Shown here: piece after piece, positions 1 to 7,579 of the stretch
Layout of the letters: each line of letters begins with the position of its first letter
How positions within the stretch are numbered: position 1 is the first letter of the stretch
Assembly (NCBI GenBank): GCA_934373295.1
Contig: CAKROK010000029.1
Span: forward strand, 1-24,168
Direction: 5' to 3'
DNA from: an uncultured Christensenellaceae bacterium
GTDB taxonomy: Bacteria; Bacillota; Clostridia; Christensenellales; Christensenellaceae
Length of the DNA stretch: 24,168 nucleotides
The notes under the pieces: model-generated
Told to the model about the DNA's origin: nothing
The model's input: the letters and a program-made list of their open reading frames with translations, nothing else
The model's database searches: none
Program-made: the position numbers and the translations under genes

Positions 1-104
1 GTTCTGCCCCCTGCCGCAGGCAGGGGGCAGAACGGGCGGGCTTAGTTTTTGCGGCGAAGCCGCAAAAACCTGCGCCGCGCCTCGTCGGTAAGCTCGCTTT
101 AACT
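1..104 (-). repeat. Hairpin repeat R1 (partial, cut by window start)
   Basis: This is one end of a four-copy repeat family (R1-R4). From the left edge it shows a 14-bp perfect hairpin (1-14 with 20-33), then GGGCGGG, which probably pairs with a CCCGCCC lying just outside the window. The linker CTTA (41-44) follows, then a perfect 11-bp hairpin GTTTTTGCGGC/GCCGCAAAAAC (45-69), then the outer-stem half CTGCGCCGCGC (70-80). Positions 81-104 match, in reverse complement, the left flank of R3 around 22020-22040. The first hairpin and part of the outer stem are missing because the window begins here. Intergenic, upstream of the NSS transporter. Confidence 0.8.
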
Positions 105-149
105 TTATAGATTGTTCGTTTGATTCCTAAAAATTGAATTCAACAATCG

Positions 150-171
150 GGCTCCCGAAAAGGTGGTAGCG
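150..171 (+). repeat. 22-nt sequence shared with 13928-13949
   Basis: This 22-nt stretch matches the reverse complement of 13928-13949 at 20 of 22 positions. Here it is followed by a 7-bp hairpin, GCGACGG/CCGTCGC (171-188), while the copy at 13.9 kb sits inside a CCCAAAAAAG/CTTTTTTGGG stem. It looks like part of another dispersed intergenic repeat. No function is known to me. The rest of 105-290 shows nothing else I can support. Confidence 0.5.
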
Positions 172-292
172 ACGGTGAGCCGTCGCGAGGGCGTTTACAG
201 CTTAAGCAGGCGAACGAAATACCTTTATTGCACTTTTTAAAAAGAATTCGCGAAAAATGTTGTGTTTTGGTATGCATTATTGCATTTATTTC

Positions 293-321
293 TTGATTGG
301 AGGGGAATATGCTGGTATAAT
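293..321 (+). promoter_or_regulatory. Sigma-A type promoter of the NSS transporter gene
   Basis: TTGATT (293-298) and TATAAT (316-321) are separated by exactly 17 bp. Transcription would start near 328, giving a leader of about 80 nt before the ATG at 411. The match to consensus is good (5/6 and 6/6). Confidence 0.7.
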
Positions 322-410
322 TACGTTATACATGCCGTTTTTATCCATGTAGAGTGCATTTATTGGGGCGGCGGCGTGAGATTTTTTTAAGAAATGAAAG
401 GGAGCTACAA

Positions 411-1784
411 ATGCAACAACGTGAAAAATTTGCTTCCCGCCTCGGGTTCATACTCATTTCGGCGGGTTGTGCGATAGGTCTCGGAAACGTGTACCGTTTC
501 CCCATTACAACAGGCAGCTACGGCGGCGCGATATTCGTGCTGTTATATATCGTCTTTTTGATACTGCTCGGTATCCCCGTAATGACGGCGGAGCTTACGG
601 TAGGCAGGGCGAGCCAGAAGAGCATCGCGACGTCCTTTGAGACGCTTGAAAAGCCCGGTCAGAAATGGCATCTCATGAAATATCTGGGCATTGGCGGAAA
701 CTACCTGCTTATGATGTTCTATACGACGATATCCGGCTGGATGCTCGTATACTTCTTTAAATACCTGACCGGCTCCATGGAGGGCCTTGTTGGAAACGAG
801 GTTTTGGGCGAGGTGTTCGGCGGAATGGTCTCCAACACGTGGCTCATGATAGGCGCGACGTTTGCTGTCATTCTGATCTGCTTCGGCATATGCTCGTTCG
901 GTCTGCAAAACGGCGTTGAAAAGGTCACAAAGGTGATGATGCTGGCGCTGTTCGTGCTCATGATTGGCCTTGCGGTATACTGCTGCACTCTTTCCGGCGC
1001 GGGCGAGGGCTTAAAGTTCTATCTCGTTCCCTCTATCGAAAAGTTTGAGGCGTCCGGCATTTGGACGGTAATATCCTCCGCGATGGGTCAGGCGTTCTTC
1101 ACGTTGAGCATAGGCATGGGCTCGATAGCCATCTTCGGCAGCTATATCGACAAGAACCGCAGCCTGCTCGGCGAGTCTTTAACGATAGTCGGCCTCGATA
1201 CCCTGGTCGCGATTTGCTCGGGCCTTATAATCTTCCCCGCATGCTTTACGTATAACGGCGGCGTTACTGCGGACGCAGGCACGGTGGGCGCGAGCTTCCT
1301 GTTCACCACGCTTTCCAGCATTTTCAACTCCATGCCCGGCGGACGCATCATAGGCACGCTGTTCTTCCTGTTCATGATATTCGCGGCGTTCTCCACAGTC
1401 ATCGCGGTATTTGAGAATATAATGAGCTTCTGGATAGAAAAGACGACGCTCAGCCGCCGCAAGATATCCCTTATAAACATCGGCCTCATGCTCGTGCTCT
1501 CACTGCCCTGCATATTCAGCTTAAACATCTGGTCTGATATCACGATATTCGGCAAGGGCTTTATGGATTTAGAGGACTATGCTGTATCCAACCTCATTCT
1601 CCCCATAGGCAGCCTGCTCTATGTAGTGTTCTGTACGGCGCGCTTCGGCTGGGGCTGGAAGGGCTTCATCACAGAGGCGAACACGGGCGAGGGACTCAAG
1701 TTCCCCAAGGGTCTGCGCATATATATGACCTATGTTCTTCCCATTATAATAATCGCCGTGCTTATAATGAGCGTGTTTAAATAA
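411..1784 (+). CDS. Sodium-dependent transporter, NSS/SNF family
   Basis: Integral membrane symporter that would take up an amino acid or related small molecule with sodium; the substrate cannot be told from sequence. The N-terminus carries the NSS hallmark GCAIGLGNVYRFP in TM1, the unwound sodium and substrate site, and about eleven to twelve hydrophobic segments follow across the 457 residues, normal for bacterial NSS proteins. An upstream in-frame ATG at 354 exists, but the ATG at 411 follows a good ribosome binding site (AAAGGGAG, about 397-404) and puts the family N-terminus at the right place. It is a single-gene unit with its own promoter at 293-321 and a strong hairpin after the stop. 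The gene faces the minus-strand cyclase gene. Family assignment is very secure. Confidence 0.95.
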   Translation: MQQREKFASRLGFILISAGCAIGLGNVYRFPITTGSYGGAIFVLLYIVFLILLGIPVMTAELTVGRASQKSIATSFETLEKPGQKWHLMKYLGIGGNYLLMMFYTTISGWMLVYFFKYLTGSMEGLVGNEVLGEVFGGMVSNTWLMIGATFAVILICFGICSFGLQNGVEKVTKVMMLALFVLMIGLAVYCCTLSGAGEGLKFYLVPSIEKFEASGIWTVISSAMGQAFFTLSIGMGSIAIFGSYIDKNRSLLGESLTIVGLDTLVAICSGLIIFPACFTYNGGVTADAGTVGASFLFTTLSSIFNSMPGGRIIGTLFFLFMIFAAFSTVIAVFENIMSFWIEKTTLSRRKISLINIGLMLVLSLPCIFSLNIWSDITIFGKGFMDLEDYAVSNLILPIGSLLYVVFCTARFGWGWKGFITEANTGEGLKFPKGLRIYMTYVLPIIIIAVLIMSVFK

Positions 1785-1811
1785 GCTATAAGAGATAAGA
1801 GATATAAATTT

Positions 1812-1910
1812 ACCCGCATCTTTAATGTGAAGTGATAAAATAATGGTAGGCACTTTCGTGTCTACCATTATTTTATCACTTCAATCTTTAAATTGAGGTG
1901 CGGGTTTTTG
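1812..1910. terminator. Large composite hairpin, probably a bidirectional terminator
   Basis: An inner stem of 25 pairs (1829-1853 with 1858-1882, loop TTTC, one G-T pair) lies inside an outer 7-bp stem ACCCGCA (1812-1818) / TGCGGGT (1899-1905). A T run at 1905-1909 follows. It separates the convergent transporter and cyclase genes, so it can end transcription from the left; the inner stem could serve the right-hand gene. The inner stem is much longer than a normal terminator and may be a processing site or a small palindromic insertion. Confidence 0.7.
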
Positions 1911-1938
1911 TATTTCGTTTGCACGATCGTATATTACA

Positions 1939-2493
1939 TCAAATCTCCACCATGACCCTACAGGGAAGTCCTGTAAGATCAGAATACTTTATCGGGAACG
2001 TATCCACCACACATACTCCCTTATCCGCGACCGGTTTAAGGTTGCATATATTTTCCAATATGAACACGTTGCGATCCGCGCAGTATTGATCCGTGGGCAT
2101 GTGCTCCGAGCCGTTTCTTGCGCCGGAAAAGTCAATGCCTATAATGGATATTCCTTTTTCGCAGAGCAGCTCGATCAACTCCTTTGAAAGCTGTGGGTGA
2201 ATGCCAAAATACTCGGGCGTCCCGTAACCCTTCTCCTCGATAAATCCGGTATAAAAGCCCACGAACATATCCGCCGCTATCGCACTTGCATCAATATCCG
2301 TAATATCGATATCTCTATCCTTAACACTGCTAACGTCAAAGAATATGCCACGGCGCTTGGCGTATTCAATAGGAAAGCTCTTGTTCATCACGTCAAAATG
2401 CGTTCCGTAATGCCCCGGCCGCAGGTGGCTGTTGTTCTTTCCCGCTTCCTTTGCGCGTTCTGTCGTCATTTCTACAGTAATGTCTATCAACAT
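1939..2493 (-). CDS. Cyclase family protein (kynurenine formamidase-like metal hydrolase)
   Basis: Cytosolic metal-dependent hydrolase of the Cyclase family (PF04199), which includes kynurenine formamidase and other amide or cyclic-amide hydrolases. The family motif HxGTHxD is visible as HYGTHFD at residues 28-34, supplying the metal ligands. The protein has 184 residues, slightly short for the family (about 200-220), mainly through a short N-terminus. The start ATG at 2493 follows AAGGAG at a proper distance. Neither neighbour belongs to tryptophan degradation, so the true substrate is open. It is convergent with the NSS transporter and is transcribed in the same direction as the zinc-ribbon gene upstream, with a gap of 128 bp. 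Confidence 0.85.
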   Translation of the reverse strand: MLIDITVEMTTERAKEAGKNNSHLRPGHYGTHFDVMNKSFPIEYAKRRGIFFDVSSVKDRDIDITDIDASAIAADMFVGFYTGFIEEKGYGTPEYFGIHPQLSKELIELLCEKGISIIGIDFSGARNGSEHMPTDQYCADRNVFILENICNLKPVADKGVCVVDTFPIKYSDLTGLPCRVMVEI

Positions 2494-2621
2494 ATTGTTT
2501 CTCCTTCTTTTGTTGATTGAATGCTTGTGTTTGCAGCTTCTACGCTATGATTGATATGTTAACATAGCTGCGTTAAGCTTGTTTATTGACTTTTCTTTTT
2601 GTGCAAAGATATCTTATCACC

Positions 2622-3578
2622 TCACTTCACCACCACGAGCACGCTCACCGTCTCGCCGTTGTCCGCCTCATATGTGACCACGCTTACTCCGGAGCTGGTC
2701 GCGCTGACCTGTATCTCGACGTTCTGCTCCCATGTGCTCTGCGCGAATGCGAAAGTCGCCGCGCTGCCGCTGGTGTGCCTTGTTATGGTGACGCCCTCGT
2801 TAGAGAGTGTGAAGAGCTCAAACGTCTTTTTTTCGCCCTTTTCCATGACGAGCGTGCTTACGGATGTATAAAGCTCGGGCGAACCGCTGAAGCCGAATCT
2901 TCCGTCCTCTAAGTATTTGAGAAGCTGCTCGTAGTTTTCTTTAAGTCCCTCAAGCTCTCTGTTGGCGGCGCTTGAGCTGGTCGCCTGCTGTTCAAGCTCG
3001 GTTATGCGGTCCTTGTACTGTTCTATAACTGCGCTGAGTTCGTCATATTGTGACTGAATGTCCGATATCTGCGCATCTTTTTCGGAAAGTGAGCTTTGCA
3101 TATCGGATATTGAGCTGAGGTATAAGTCGCTCTCTTCCTTGAGCTTGCCGTTTTTAACGCCCAGGCATATGCAGACTATCATCAATATGAGCGCCGTGGT
3201 GAAAAGCGCGGCGATTATTATGGATACTATCTTGTTTCCCGCTATAAACGCCTTTACGCTGTCAAAAAAGCTCGGCTTAGCGGGCGCGGGAGCGGGCTGC
3301 GCGTCATATGCAGGCTGAGGTGCGGGAGATGCCGGCTGTGCGTCAGGGGCGGGCTCGCTGACGGGCTCTTTGACGGTCGCGGGCGCGGTGCGTTCCTTAA
3401 TGGGCTGTGCGTCCGCCTTTGCGCCGCAGTACGGGCAGAACTTGCTTTCCGCGGGGTAGCTTTGTCCGCATATCGCGCAGCTCTTTTGGGCGGGCGCTTC
3501 TTCCTCCGCCTTCTGTCCGCAATATGGGCAGAATTTGCTTTCATCGGGTATTTCGTTGGCACATTTTTTGCAAATCAT
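2622..3578 (-). CDS. Double zinc-ribbon membrane protein with coiled coil
   Basis: No specific function is recognised. Residues 1-22 and 34-52 form two zinc ribbons, each with CxxC pairs (CKKC...CPYC and CAIC...CPYC). A Pro/Ala/Gln-rich linker (about 55-103) follows, then one membrane segment (about 117-140), a coiled coil (about 145-220) and a C-terminal beta-rich domain of about 95 residues that should lie outside the cell. This zinc-ribbon plus TM layout is common in clostridial proteins of unknown role. The ATG at 3578 has a clear GGAGG site. The C-terminal domain has a hydrophobic beta pattern, perhaps an Ig-like fold. It is the first gene after its own promoter, divergent from the NifU-like gene. 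Confidence 0.8.
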   Translation of the reverse strand: MICKKCANEIPDESKFCPYCGQKAEEEAPAQKSCAICGQSYPAESKFCPYCGAKADAQPIKERTAPATVKEPVSEPAPDAQPASPAPQPAYDAQPAPAPAKPSFFDSVKAFIAGNKIVSIIIAALFTTALILMIVCICLGVKNGKLKEESDLYLSSISDMQSSLSEKDAQISDIQSQYDELSAVIEQYKDRITELEQQATSSSAANRELEGLKENYEQLLKYLEDGRFGFSGSPELYTSVSTLVMEKGEKKTFELFTLSNEGVTITRHTSGSAATFAFAQSTWEQNVEIQVSATSSGVSVVTYEADNGETVSVLVVVK

Positions 3579-3646
3579 GGTTTTCCTCCGTATTATATGC
3601 TTGTCTGTCCCGCGCCTGAGGTTTGTGTGCGGGCGTATTTATCTAC

Positions 3647-3675
3647 ATTATAACCCATGTATCGCGCTTTTTCAC
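3647..3675 (-). promoter_or_regulatory. Promoter of the zinc-ribbon protein gene
   Basis: On the minus strand GTGAAA (3670-3675) and TATAAT (3647-3652) lie 17 bp apart, leaving a leader of about 60 nt before the start at 3578. The -10 box is perfect and the -35 box is 4/6. Confidence 0.5.
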
Positions 3676-3778
3676 CATAATTATTCATAAAATGACTACC
3701 GCTATGCCAAAAAAAATGTTATACTTATACGAGAATTTATGTGTACAATAAAAATTGATCATACAGGAGGACATTTTT

Positions 3779-4471
3779 ATGCAGTATTCCAGAGAAGTGG
3801 AAGAGATGGTGTGCGTCAAAAGAGGCCCCAAGCACGGCCCCGCCCCCATCCCTGAAGAAGGCAAGTGGGTCAAGGCGAAGGAGATTACCGATATTTCCGG
3901 CCTTACGCACGGCATCGGCTGGTGCGCACCTCAGCAGGGTGCATGTAAGCTCACCTTAAACGTCAAAAACGGCGTTATCGAAGAGGCGCTCGTCGAGACG
4001 ATCGGCTGCTCGGGCATGACTCATTCCGCGGCTATGGCGGCGGAGGTCCTGACGGGCAAGACCATCCTTGAGGCGCTCAACACAGACCTCGTATGTGACG
4101 CTATAAACACGGCTATGCGCGAGCTGTTCTTGCAGATAGTATACGGCAGGACGCAGACCGCGTTCTCCGAAAACGGACTTCCCGTCGGCGCGGGTCTTGA
4201 GGACCTGGGCAAGGGCTTGCGCTCTCAGGTCGGTACGATGTACGGCACGCAGGCTAAGGGCGTGCGCTATCTCGAAATGGCAGAGGGCTATGTCACAAAG
4301 CTCGCTCTTGATGAAGAAGGCGAGGTCATCGGCTATCAGTTCGTCCATCTCGGAAAGATGATGGAGGCCATCAGAAAGGGCATGGAGCCCAATGAGGCCT
4401 ATGAGAAGAACGTAGGAACATACGGCCGCTTTGACGAGGCCGCAAGCTACATCGACCCGAGAAAGCAGTGA
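3779..4471 (+). CDS. NifU/IscU-like iron-sulfur scaffold protein
   Basis: A 230-residue cytosolic protein related to the NifU N-terminal/IscU scaffold fold, on which Fe-S clusters are assembled. Cysteines C49, C56, C77 (in the IGCSGM segment) and C106 (in LVCDAIN) are in positions that resemble the three scaffold cysteines of IscU. It is longer than IscU (about 130), with added sequence on both sides. The ATG at 3779 follows AGGAGG (3765-3770); an in-frame ATG at 3755 has no such site. The next gene starts 17 bp downstream with its own strong ribosome binding site, so the two form an operon. In clostridia this protein is annotated beside GGGtGRT proteins. Whether it really builds clusters for general use or only serves its partner is unknown. 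Confidence 0.8.
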   Translation: MQYSREVEEMVCVKRGPKHGPAPIPEEGKWVKAKEITDISGLTHGIGWCAPQQGACKLTLNVKNGVIEEALVETIGCSGMTHSAAMAAEVLTGKTILEALNTDLVCDAINTAMRELFLQIVYGRTQTAFSENGLPVGAGLEDLGKGLRSQVGTMYGTQAKGVRYLEMAEGYVTKLALDEEGEVIGYQFVHLGKMMEAIRKGMEPNEAYEKNVGTYGRFDEAASYIDPRKQ

Positions 4472-4488
4472 CAAGGAGGGCAAGGCAA

Positions 4489-5490
4489 ATGGCATATTTT
4501 GAAGGCTATGAGAGAAGAATTGATAAGATAAACGGCGTTATCGCGCAGTATGGCTTTAAGGATCTTGACGAGGTCAAGGCATATACGCTTGAAAAGGGCG
4601 TGGATGCGGAGAGCATCGTAAGGGGCATACAGCCCATCGCGTTTGAGAACGCCTGCTGGGCATATACACTGGGCGCGGCTATCGCGATGAAGAAGGGCTG
4701 CGTCAAGGCGGCGGACGCCGCCGAGGCTATCGGCATCGGCTTACAGGCATTCTGCATCCCCGGCTCCGTCGCGGATCAGAGAAACGTCGGTCAGGGTCAC
4801 GGAAACCTCGCTGCAATGCTGCTGCGTGAGGAGACGCAGTGCTTCTGCTTCCTCGCGGGTCATGAATCCTTCGCGGCGGCGGAGGGCGCTATCGGCATCG
4901 CGCGCACGGCTAATCAGGTCAGAAAGCAGCCCCTGCGCGTAATATTAAACGGTCTCGGTAAGGACGCTGCGCAGATCATATCGAGAATAAACGGCTTTAC
5001 GCACGTCGAGACGGAGTATGACTATGCGACGGGCGAGTTAAAGGTCGTCTTTGAAAAGCCCTATTCCAACGGCGATAAGGCGAAGGTAAAGTGCTATGGC
5101 GCAGACGACGTCTCCGAGGGCGTCGCGATAATGCGTCACGAGGGCGTGGACGTCTCCATCACGGGCAACTCCACCAACCCCACGCGCTTCCAGCATCCCG
5201 TCGCGGGCACGTATAAGAAGTGGTGCGTGGAGAACGGCAAGAAGTACTTCTCCGTCGCATCGGGCGGCGGCACGGGCAGAACGCTCCATCCCGATAACAT
5301 GGCGGCGGGCCCCGCTTCCTACGGCATGACGGACACCATGGGCAGGATGCACTCCGACGCGCAGTTCGCCGGCTCCTCCTCCGTTCCCGCGCACGTAGAG
5401 ATGATGGGCCTCATCGGCATGGGCAACAACCCCATGGTCGGCGCATCCGTTGCAGTAGCCGTCGCGGTGGAGCAGGCGATGAGTAAATAA
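4489..5490 (+). CDS. GGGtGRT protein (PF14057 family)
   Basis: A 333-residue protein of a conserved family named for its motif, which is visible here as GGGTGRT at residues 259-265. The C-terminal third is very glycine- and alanine-rich and contains conserved short runs such as DTMGRMHSD and GMGNNPMVG. Several cysteines (C56, C71, C89, C118, C120, C202, C246) could bind metal or a cluster. The biochemical function of the family is not known to me. The ATG at 4489 follows AAGGAGGG (4473-4480); an in-frame ATG at 4468 overlaps the upstream stop and lacks a site. It is co-transcribed with the NifU-like gene, suggesting a Fe-S dependent activity. The last 41 bp of the gene are part of a tandem repeat that continues downstream. 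Confidence 0.85.
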   Translation: MAYFEGYERRIDKINGVIAQYGFKDLDEVKAYTLEKGVDAESIVRGIQPIAFENACWAYTLGAAIAMKKGCVKAADAAEAIGIGLQAFCIPGSVADQRNVGQGHGNLAAMLLREETQCFCFLAGHESFAAAEGAIGIARTANQVRKQPLRVILNGLGKDAAQIISRINGFTHVETEYDYATGELKVVFEKPYSNGDKAKVKCYGADDVSEGVAIMRHEGVDVSITGNSTNPTRFQHPVAGTYKKWCVENGKKYFSVASGGGTGRTLHPDNMAAGPASYGMTDTMGRMHSDAQFAGSSSVPAHVEMMGLIGMGNNPMVGASVAVAVAVEQAMSK

Positions 5491-5661
5491 GCAAAACAAG
5501 TCTCTCCCGCTTTCGCGGGAGATGACGGATTATTGCAGTCGCGGTTGCGGGCGAGCAGGCGATGAGTAAATAAGCAAAACAAGTCTCTCCCGCTTTCGCG
5601 GGAGATGACGGGATATTGCAGTCGCGGTTGCGGGCGAGCAGGCGATGAGCAAATAAGCAAA
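5450..5661 (+). repeat. 83-bp tandem repeat copying the 3' end of the GGGtGRT gene
   Basis: Three units start at 5450, 5533 and 5616, each exactly 83 bp apart. Unit 1 contains the last codons and stop of the GGGtGRT gene; units 2 and 3 repeat the coding-end text out of frame after the stop. Units 1 and 2 each carry the 8-bp hairpin TCTCCCGC tttc GCGGGAGA (5503-5522 and 5586-5605), without a T run. Unit 3 loses similarity after about 5661. The first 34 nt of units 1 and 2 differ at about five positions, while units 2 and 3 agree almost perfectly. Confidence 0.85.
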
Positions 5662-5733
5662 TCGGACTTTTCCCATGCAAGCTGGAGACGGCGGGCATGT
5701 TGCAGCCAAACAGATGATAAATAATACTAAAAG

Positions 5734-5835
5734 ACCTCCCATTCGATAAGAGTGGGAGGTTTTAAAAATCCAAAGGATTTTTAAGCAAGGGTGAAAATGT
5801 AAGTGTTGAGTGAAAAGCCTCCCGCGAGGGGAGGC
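5734..5835. repeat. Three-hairpin direct repeat, copy 1
   Basis: 102 bp, identical to 7464-7566 except for one inserted base in the latter. It holds an 11-bp hairpin (5734-5744 with 5750-5760, loop GATAA), a perfect 10-bp hairpin TTAAAAATCC/GGATTTTTAA (5762-5784) and a 7-bp hairpin GCCTCCC/GGGAGGC (5817-5835). It sits between the convergent GGGtGRT and lipoprotein genes and probably ends transcription from both sides. The near identity suggests a recent duplication or an exchange. Confidence 0.85.
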
Positions 5836-5887
5836 GCAATATTTCTTGCATCAAATTTTTTTATTTTAACTTCACGAACATAAACTG

Positions 5888-6928
5888 TTATTTATAAATT
5901 ATACCGCTCGGTTTTCCGTTATTGACCATCAGATACGCAGATTTGTTGATTTGTCTTACCGAACCGCTGAACGGGTCTGATTGAGCATCAATCGTTAGAA
6001 TGTTTTCGTTAATGACATACGGTATTGTATAAGGATTGCCTTTATATTCATAAACCCACTGTCCATCATCCCTAAAGGTTCCAGTTTTATCCATATGGGA
6101 CATTTTACCAATAAAATAACATTTAAAAGTTTCGCCTACCAGTGAATTTTGAAGCTCCTCGTTAGTTAAATCATGATAATCATCCATATGCTTTGCAAAA
6201 TAATCATACCCATCATCATATCCAAAATACTGAATGGCTTCCTCAATGGATAATTCTTTGGCAGACAATGCTTTTAAATCTTCTTCTGTAACAGAATATA
6301 TATACGACTCCGTATTGTTTTCAGATGTAGGCAGATTAACAATTAGATTAAAAGAATCTGTAAGATCAGATGCATCTGTCGGAAAATCTACTCCACATCT
6401 ATACATTAGCGTTGATCCCGCATCAATAGTTAGACTTGTAACTCCACTCCAATCATGTGCATCGGTGCTGGGATAGAACCCTGTTTTGCATTCACAATCG
6501 GAATAAACAGTCCCATTATATTCTACTGAAAAAATTGTCTTTTCATCTATTGACATATCTACTCTGTTTTTATTGCACAATGTAAATTGAAGAGAACAGA
6601 GTGTATGACCAATTGATGCTACAAAGCAACTATTATCATCATTCTGTTCAAATTCTTTCGGCATACAAATATAATCCCAGTCTCCAGCTGTTCCATCATG
6701 TAACGCTATGGCAAGTTCTGCTCTGTCTAATGTAAATTTAATAACATCCGTTTCTACTGTTTCTCCAAGAGAATATGTTTTTTCAGCAGCTTTAATTTCC
6801 TCTGTGGGTTGAGGTGTATTTTCTGTCAATTCTGCTGTGTTAGTTTCTTCTGAAGGTGTTGAAGAAGAACACCCCACAATCCCCAAAATCATTATAAAAG
6901 CCAAAATCCCAATCAATGCTTTTTTCAT
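5888..6928 (-). CDS. Secreted lipoprotein of unknown function
   Basis: 346 residues. The N-terminus is a lipoprotein signal peptide: MKK, a hydrophobic stretch, then a lipobox ending in Cys20 (IVGC), followed by a Ser/Thr/Glu-rich tether. The segment after residue 50 (TYSLGETVETDVIKFTLD) resembles the start of DUF4352/telomeric-type beta domains found in many Gram-positive lipoproteins; the rest is not recognised. It should be attached to the outer face of the membrane. The ATG at 6928 follows AAGGAG, which overlaps the end of the upstream HTH gene, so the two are translated from one transcript. Codons are clearly more AT-rich than those of the flanking genes, which suggests transfer. Confidence 0.75.
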   Translation of the reverse strand: MKKALIGILAFIMILGIVGCSSSTPSEETNTAELTENTPQPTEEIKAAEKTYSLGETVETDVIKFTLDRAELAIALHDGTAGDWDYICMPKEFEQNDDNSCFVASIGHTLCSLQFTLCNKNRVDMSIDEKTIFSVEYNGTVYSDCECKTGFYPSTDAHDWSGVTSLTIDAGSTLMYRCGVDFPTDASDLTDSFNLIVNLPTSENNTESYIYSVTEEDLKALSAKELSIEEAIQYFGYDDGYDYFAKHMDDYHDLTNEELQNSLVGETFKCYFIGKMSHMDKTGTFRDDGQWVYEYKGNPYTIPYVINENILTIDAQSDPFSGSVRQINKSAYLMVNNGKPSGIIYK

Positions 6929-6933
6929 TTTTT

Positions 6934-7137
6934 CTACTCCTTTATTTTAGATATTTTAGGCGAAATTATGTTTTTCGGTATTCTCCAAGGACTGCCTGCG
7001 GCATCCTGTTCCGCTCCCTTTATTTTTCCCTCTCTGCACCATCTTGCAATAGTGCTCTGGGGAATATTCCATAAACTTGAAGCCTCTTTTGTTCCCATAA
7101 AGGAACTGATATTCCTGTCCGCGTCAATATCTCCCAT
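6934..7137 (-). CDS. Excisionase-like helix-turn-helix protein
   Basis: A 67-residue protein. The part from about residue 13 to 55 has the layout of a MerR/excisionase-type winged HTH: a tolerant start (MGTKEASSLWNIPQSTIARW), a CREGKIKGAEQ wing and a WRIPK end. Such proteins either control recombinases or act as small repressors. The start at 7137 follows GGGAG. It begins the short operon with the lipoprotein gene, its stop lying 5 bp before the lipoprotein ATG. The divergent promoter region contains an 18-bp palindrome. No integrase is nearby, so a local regulatory role is more likely than excision. Confidence 0.75.
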   Translation of the reverse strand: MGDIDADRNISSFMGTKEASSLWNIPQSTIARWCREGKIKGAEQDAAGSPWRIPKNIISPKISKIKE

Positions 7138-7158
7138 TATTAATCACTCCCTCTTTCT

Positions 7159-7220
7159 GATATCATTAATGATATCTATTTACATATCACATTGTAGTAT
7201 ATAGATATATCTCTTGTCAA
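7159..7220 (-). promoter_or_regulatory. Promoter with palindromic operators between HTH and RHH genes
   Basis: On the minus strand TTGACA (7215-7220) and TACAAT (7191-7196) are 18 bp apart and point toward the HTH/lipoprotein operon. The perfect palindrome GATATCATTAATGATATC (7159-7176) lies just after the expected start of transcription, and AGATATATCT (7203-7212) lies inside the spacer. Both are good candidate sites for the ribbon-helix-helix protein or the HTH protein encoded on either side. Confidence 0.65.
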
Positions 7221-7258
7221 TCTAAAATAACAGTAAAAGACAAGGAGATTTTACAATA

Positions 7259-7450
7259 ATGAGTGATTTTAAGAACGAGCCGCTGAAGATAAAAAAGAGG
7301 GGAGAGGACGGCAACAAGGTGATAACCGTCAGGATAAAGGAGGACACCTTGTCAGAAATTGACCGCATAGCCAAGGAGATTAACTGCTCGCGCAACGAGC
7401 TTATAAACATCATTCTTCAATACGGCATAAAAAACATCGAAATAGAGTAA
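7259..7450 (+). CDS. Ribbon-helix-helix (CopG/Arc type) DNA-binding protein
   Basis: A 63-residue basic protein. Residues about 20-28 (KVITVRIKE) give the DNA-contacting beta strand, followed by two helices (LSEIDRIAKEINCSRNELI and the C-terminal helix), the classic RHH layout. Such proteins bind palindromic operators as dimers and often control their own region. The ATG at 7259 follows AAGGAG. It is divergent from the HTH/lipoprotein operon and sits directly before the second copy of the three-hairpin repeat. No toxin gene is adjacent, so an antitoxin role is not supported. Confidence 0.75.
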   Translation: MSDFKNEPLKIKKRGEDGNKVITVRIKEDTLSEIDRIAKEINCSRNELINIILQYGIKNIEIE

Positions 7451-7463
7451 AAAGGTATGAAAA

Positions 7464-7566
7464 ACCTCCCATTCGATAAGAGTGGGAGGTCTTTAAAAAT
7501 CCAAAGGATTTTTAAGCAAGGGTGAAAATGTAAGTGTTGAGTGAAAAGCCTCCCGCGAGGGGAGGC
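7464..7566. repeat. Three-hairpin direct repeat, copy 2
   Basis: 103 bp, same text and orientation as 5734-5835 with one extra C at 7491. It lies between the convergent RHH gene and the 298-residue membrane protein gene. As with copy 1, it occupies a convergent gap and likely works as a two-way terminator. Confidence 0.85.
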
Positions 7567-7579
7567 AAGATTTGTCATT

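Noticed and set aside
5450..5661. CRISPR-like array
   Set aside because: The 83-bp units are tandem and contiguous, carry gene text and have no spacers or cas genes.
7259..7450. Antitoxin of a toxin-antitoxin pair
   Set aside because: The RHH protein has no adjacent toxin-like gene; the divergent HTH protein is also DNA-binding.
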